From JAQUBU01 sp036677685 (GTDB taxonomy: Bacteria; Bacillota; Syntrophomonadia; Syntrophomonadales; Syntrophomonadaceae), in assembly GCA_036677685.1 (NCBI GenBank), contig JAVBWA010000016.1:1-64000 (forward strand): a stretch of DNA of 64,000 nt. The letters are read 5' to 3'. The notes beneath the pieces were generated by a model. The model saw only the letters and a program-made list of their open reading frames with translations, had not been told where the DNA came from and did no database searches. The position numbers were made by a program, and so were the translations under genes. Positions 60,681-64,000 of the stretch are shown piece after piece. Numbering within the stretch: position 1 is the first letter of the stretch; each line of letters begins with the position of its first letter.

Positions 60681-61610
60681 TTAAACTAGCAAAGTCCCGG
60701 GCAGGAGGTTATGTCCCTTTAAGAAGTCCGGAGCAAGCATCCTTTTCTTACCTTCTTTTTGTAGTTCCAAAACCTGGAGGGTTCCTTCACCGGTTTGCAC
60801 AACAAAACCTTGTTTGTCAATTTTAATAATCTCCGCAATCACCCCGTTCCCTTGCTCTTCGGCAATACGGCTGGCAAATATTTTTACTTTAAGGTCGCCT
60901 ATCCTGGTAAATGCTCCTGGTGCCGGATCCAAGGCTCTTATCTGATTGTGGATTACATAAGCTGGTTTGGACCAGTCTATTAGCTCATCATTTTTGTTCA
61001 GGCGTTCTGCATAAGTGGCCTGGCTGTCATCCTGTTTTACCCGTACAAAAGCATTTTCTGCCAAACTGCAGATAGTTGAGAGCAACAGTTCAGCACCCTG
61101 CCTTGCTAATATACTCTCCAGTTCGCCATGATTCATATTATCTGGTATTTCCAGCCTGCTTTGCTTTATTATATCACCAGTGTCCAGTCCCTTATCCATA
61201 AACATTATGCTTACCCCACTGGCATTTTCCCCTGCCATTAAGGCTCTTTGGATGGGAGCCGCTCCCCGGTAGCGAGGCAGCAATGAAGCATGTACATTGA
61301 TGCACCCATAACGCGGAAAGTCAAGAATAGCCGGGGGAATGATCTGTCCATAGGAGACAACTACTATTAAATCCGGCTGCCAGTCTTGAACTTGCTGAAC
61401 CGCCTCAGCGGATTTAATGGAAATAGGTTGGAAAACCGGAATCCCATGACACTCGGCTACCGATTTAACCGGAGTCGGGCTTAATTTATGACCTCGACCC
61501 TTGGGACGATCCGGCTGGCTTACTACGGCTGCTATTTCATTTTCCGAGGCAATTAAAGCCTCCAGGGAAGGTACTGCAAATACGGATGTACCCATAAAAA
61601 CTATTCTCAT
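60681..61610 (-). CDS. fmt: methionyl-tRNA formyltransferase
   Basis: 309 residues from ATG 61610 (MRIVFMGTSVFA). Formyl-folate binding domain with QPDRPKGRG, catalytic HASLLPRYRGAAPIQRA, and C-terminal OB-like domain (LDPAPGAFT). It formylates initiator Met-tRNA. The sequence before the ATG (GGCGGTGTAT) carries an end of the dispersed repeat family, which may serve as its ribosome-binding site. Confidence 0.97.
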   Translation of the reverse strand: MRIVFMGTSVFAVPSLEALIASENEIAAVVSQPDRPKGRGHKLSPTPVKSVAECHGIPVFQPISIKSAEAVQQVQDWQPDLIVVVSYGQIIPPAILDFPRYGCINVHASLLPRYRGAAPIQRALMAGENASGVSIMFMDKGLDTGDIIKQSRLEIPDNMNHGELESILARQGAELLLSTICSLAENAFVRVKQDDSQATYAERLNKNDELIDWSKPAYVIHNQIRALDPAPGAFTRIGDLKVKIFASRIAEEQGNGVIAEIIKIDKQGFVVQTGEGTLQVLELQKEGKKRMLAPDFLKGHNLLPGTLLV

Positions 61611-61779
61611 ATACACCGCCGCCTCTGTTTCGTAGCCTTTTGTCTATATACATTATCTAAAAGCTTGTACATGCCGGGTCAGGCATAGCCCTAAGAAATT
61701 AAATATAAATATCAGGATATAATATAATTCGTAGAATTCCCCTTAATACTTACACCTAACCCCTGCACCCAGCGTTAAA

Positions 61780-62235
61780 TTAATCGTCTCTCCTGGTTTC
61801 AACAGCTTTATCTATAAACAGAATACCATCCAGGTGATCTATCTCATGCTGAAAAGCTTTGGCCAGCAAGTCTACAGCCTCTACCGTAAACTCTTCACCC
61901 TGGCGGTCCATGCCTTTTACAACCACCTTTTTGGCTCTGTTTACCCGACCCACGGTACCCGGAACACTCAAGCAGCCTTCTGAAGTGGTCATTAGTCCTT
62001 CTTGAAAGATTATTTCGGGATTAATGATCTCCCATAATTTATCGCCGGTATCGACAACTACAATCCGCTTGGAAACTCCGATTTGCGGAGCTGCCAAACC
62101 CACTCCGTCAAATGCATACATAGTATCACGCATATTATCGAGTAAGCGCAAGACCCCGTCATTTATCTTTTTAACTGGTAAAGCCTTGGCTCTTAGAATT
62201 GGATTCGGTAATGTAACCACCTGATAAACAGCCAT
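61780..62235 (-). CDS. def: peptide deformylase
   Basis: 151 residues. The three metal-site motifs GVGLAAPQ, EGCLS and QHEIDHLDG are intact. It removes the formyl group from nascent proteins. ATG 62235 follows AGGAGG. It is 11 bp after priA; a 169-bp gap without features separates it from fmt. Confidence 0.97.
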   Translation of the reverse strand: MAVYQVVTLPNPILRAKALPVKKINDGVLRLLDNMRDTMYAFDGVGLAAPQIGVSKRIVVVDTGDKLWEIINPEIIFQEGLMTTSEGCLSVPGTVGRVNRAKKVVVKGMDRQGEEFTVEAVDLLAKAFQHEIDHLDGILFIDKAVETRRDD

Positions 62236-62246
62236 CAAGATCCTCC

Positions 62247-64000
62247 TTACATAGTTGTGAGCGGATTTAGGTCCATCTCTAATTTTGCCGGTTTATAATT
62301 GGCTGTGGATATTATATGCTTGCCAATACTCTTTAATAATAGCATATTTTCAGACTTGATTAAGAGTTGCCACCTGTAGCGATTGCGAATTTTATAAATA
62401 GGACAAGGTGCTGGTCCCAATATTTCTATTTCCTCCTCACTGGCGTCAATTATTTGTTCAATTTGCTGCCCCAGGCGGCTGATAATCTCCTGTGCCTCGG
62501 CTTCCTCTCCGGATGATACCAATAATCTTAATATATCCGTAAAAGGCGGATATTTCAAAAGCTTGCGTAATTTTATTTCATTTTTGTAAAATTCAATGTA
62601 ATCCTGACGGGCAGCCAGCTGTATAACCGGATGCTGGGGATTATAAGTTTGAATTATGACCTCACCTGGATAATTGGCCCGCCCGGACCGGCCTGCAGCT
62701 TGTACCAGAAGCTGAAAACACCTTTCCGCAGCTCTGAAGTCGGGTATATTCAACATACTATCGGCATCTATGATCCCTACTAAAGATACACTCGGGAAAT
62801 CCAAGCCTTTGGCAACCATTTGGGTGCCAATCAATATATCTATTTGCTTTTTTTTCATTCTTGCCAAAATATCTTTTTGAACCCCGCTTTTCCGGCTGTT
62901 ATCCAAATCCAAACGTTCAATCCGGGCATGAGGAAACCGGGATTTGATTTCTTTCTCCACCCTCTGGGTTCCGCTTCCGATCTGCTTGAGACGGTTGCTG
63001 CCGCAAACTGGGCATTGAATGGAGACCTTACTTTGGAAATTGCAATAATGGCAAACATTACGGTCAATATCACGGTGGTAAGTCATTCCCACCGAGCAAA
63101 CCGGGCAAGCCTCGATTTTGCCGCATTCGGTACAAATTGTCATCGGAGCGAAGCCCCGGCGGTTGATAAAAAGTATACTCTGCTCTCCCCGGTTTATACA
63201 TTCATCCAGTTTCTGCTGCAGTCTGGAGGATATCGTTTTTAGAGGGGTCTTGTCTGCATCTTTCATGTTCTCAATCTCAACCAAGGGCATTTGGGCATCC
63301 TTGACCCGGTGCTTAAGGTAGAGAACCGGTGTTTTTTGTGTGAGAGCCCTATAAAAACTGTCTACCGAAGGGGTGGCACTGCCGATCACTAAAACTGCAG
63401 TCTCCATTTCGGCTCTTTTACGGGCAACATTTAGGGCATGATATTTTGGTGTCTCATCCTGTTTATAGCTTGGCTCCTGTTCTTCGTCGATTATAATTAA
63501 TCCCAGGTCCGGTAGAGGAGCAAAAACCGCCGAACGCGTGCCCAGGACCAGATTGATTTCACCCTGGCGAATTCGCTTCCATTCTGCATATCTCTCCCCC
63601 GCCGGCATATTGCTGTGCAATACCGCCAGGCTTTTTATGCGCCCCGCAAACACCCCAACCAGGTGACGGGTCAATGCAATTTCAGGCACCAGCACAATTA
63701 CAGTCCTGCCCAGGTTTATTGCTTTTTCCGCTGCACGTAAATAAACTTCGGTCTTGCCGCTGCCGGTCACTCCATGAAGTAAAAAGTCCTGTCTGGCCCT
63801 AGCTTCCAGAGCCTGGTAAATTTCGCCGCAGACTGTTTGCTGTTCATTATTTAATTGGGGAGCGGTTGTCATGGCATCATCGGTTTTTCTTTGCAGTTCA
63901 ATATAGTTTTTTTTAATTAGGGCTTTAATACTGCTGCCGGGAATAATACTACTTAAATATTCCTGCTTCAGTTCCGTATTTTGCATTATTAACTCCATGG
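62247..64000 (-). CDS. priA: primosomal protein N' (replication restart helicase PriA), 5'-truncated by window
   Basis: About 584 residues of the C-terminal part; the frame stays open to the window edge, so the first roughly 150-200 residues (3'-DNA binding and part of the winged helix) lie outside. Helicase motif I GVTGSGKTEVYL, II IIDEEQEPSYKQ, III GSATPS, and the Zn-binding Cys array (CTECGKIEACPVCSVGMTYHRD...CHYCNF...CPVCGSNRL) are present. It restarts collapsed replication forks. First visible gene of the priA-def-fmt unit. Confidence 0.97.
   Translation of the reverse strand, partial: MELIMQNTELKQEYLSSIIPGSSIKALIKKNYIELQRKTDDAMTTAPQLNNEQQTVCGEIYQALEARARQDFLLHGVTGSGKTEVYLRAAEKAINLGRTVIVLVPEIALTRHLVGVFAGRIKSLAVLHSNMPAGERYAEWKRIRQGEINLVLGTRSAVFAPLPDLGLIIIDEEQEPSYKQDETPKYHALNVARKRAEMETAVLVIGSATPSVDSFYRALTQKTPVLYLKHRVKDAQMPLVEIENMKDADKTPLKTISSRLQQKLDECINRGEQSILFINRRGFAPMTICTECGKIEACPVCSVGMTYHRDIDRNVCHYCNFQSKVSIQCPVCGSNRLKQIGSGTQRVEKEIKSRFPHARIERLDLDNSRKSGVQKDILARMKKKQIDILIGTQMVAKGLDFPSVSLVGIIDADSMLNIPDFRAAERCFQLLVQAAGRSGRANYPGEVIIQTYNPQHPVIQLAARQDYIEFYKNEIKLRKLLKYPPFTDILRLLVSSGEEAEAQEIISRLGQQIEQIIDASEEEIEILGPAPCPIYKIRNRYRWQLLIKSENMLLLKSIGKHIISTANYKPAKLEMDLNPLTTM

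Overview
The window is a bacterial chromosome segment of moderate G+C from a low-G+C Gram-positive lineage, most likely a spore-forming anaerobic clostridium close to Syntrophomonas. The support is the Bacillota-type order priA-def-fmt-(DUF116)-(YugP)-rsmB-rlmN-prpC-prkC-rsgA-rpe, a ytxC sporulation gene, a phenylalanine T-box, an L20 leader in front of infC-rpmI-rplT, TPP and FMN riboswitches, a class III-like PhaC/PhaE pair and a probable selenoprotein. The genus is an inference; there is no rRNA in the window. Nearly all genes are on the minus strand, so operons read from high to low coordinates.

Layout. 1-5.5 kb: TPP-riboswitch operon thiDE-thiC-metallo-hydrolase-thiM-HAD phosphatase. It makes the pyrimidine half of thiamine and salvages the thiazole half. 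5.5-21.5 kb: a long, almost gapless gene train. It starts from a sigma-54 promoter (21474-21490) with two upstream activator-like sites (21684-21737). It runs through a Lin0512 protein, acoA, acoB, acoX, E2, an AhpD-like protein, lipB, lipA, a GcvH-like protein, a GlcD-like flavoprotein, a GlcF/HdrB-like iron-sulfur protein, DUF6506, a lipoate ligase, a second GcvH-like protein, an LplA-LplB fusion, a LipT-like flavoprotein and two LipS1/LipS2-type radical SAM proteins. It therefore carries a TPP-dependent 2-oxo-acid/acetoin dehydrogenase, two lipoyl carrier proteins, a CCG-domain redox module and two complete lipoate-assembly routes. An AcoR-like activator (21994-24066) lies just upstream. 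24.3-26.8 kb: PHA synthase PhaC, a PhaE-like partner and a CBS-ACT protein.

27-41 kb: a lone secreted GH26-like hydrolase on the plus strand; a small HAD protein; pheT (without the usual tRNA-binding domain) and pheS under a T-box; an RNA methyltransferase; rplT, rpmI and infC (AUU start) under an L20 leader; thrS; DUF445; ytxC; and an ABC transporter pair on the plus strand. 41-48 kb is the accessory-looking part: a thioredoxin-like gene with an in-frame TGA read as selenocysteine, a THUMP methyltransferase, a DUF4157 (eCIS-effector type) protein ending in an HNH nuclease domain, HU, two very small proteins, tRNA-Leu(CAG) and a YhcC-type radical SAM protein. 48-52 kb: FMN-riboswitch rib operon, in which ribE appears to start at AUA. 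52-64 kb: the conserved rpe-to-priA housekeeping block; priA runs off the window.

Two dispersed repeat families occur in intergenic spaces. One is an ORF-less element of about 80-270 bp around the palindrome GAAACTGCTCCGCAGTTTC, with seven clear or partial copies. The other is a REP-like hairpin family containing GACGGTTCT-type sequence. The points most worth following up are the combined lipoate/redox locus, the DUF4157-HNH protein, the selenoprotein and the AUA start of ribE.
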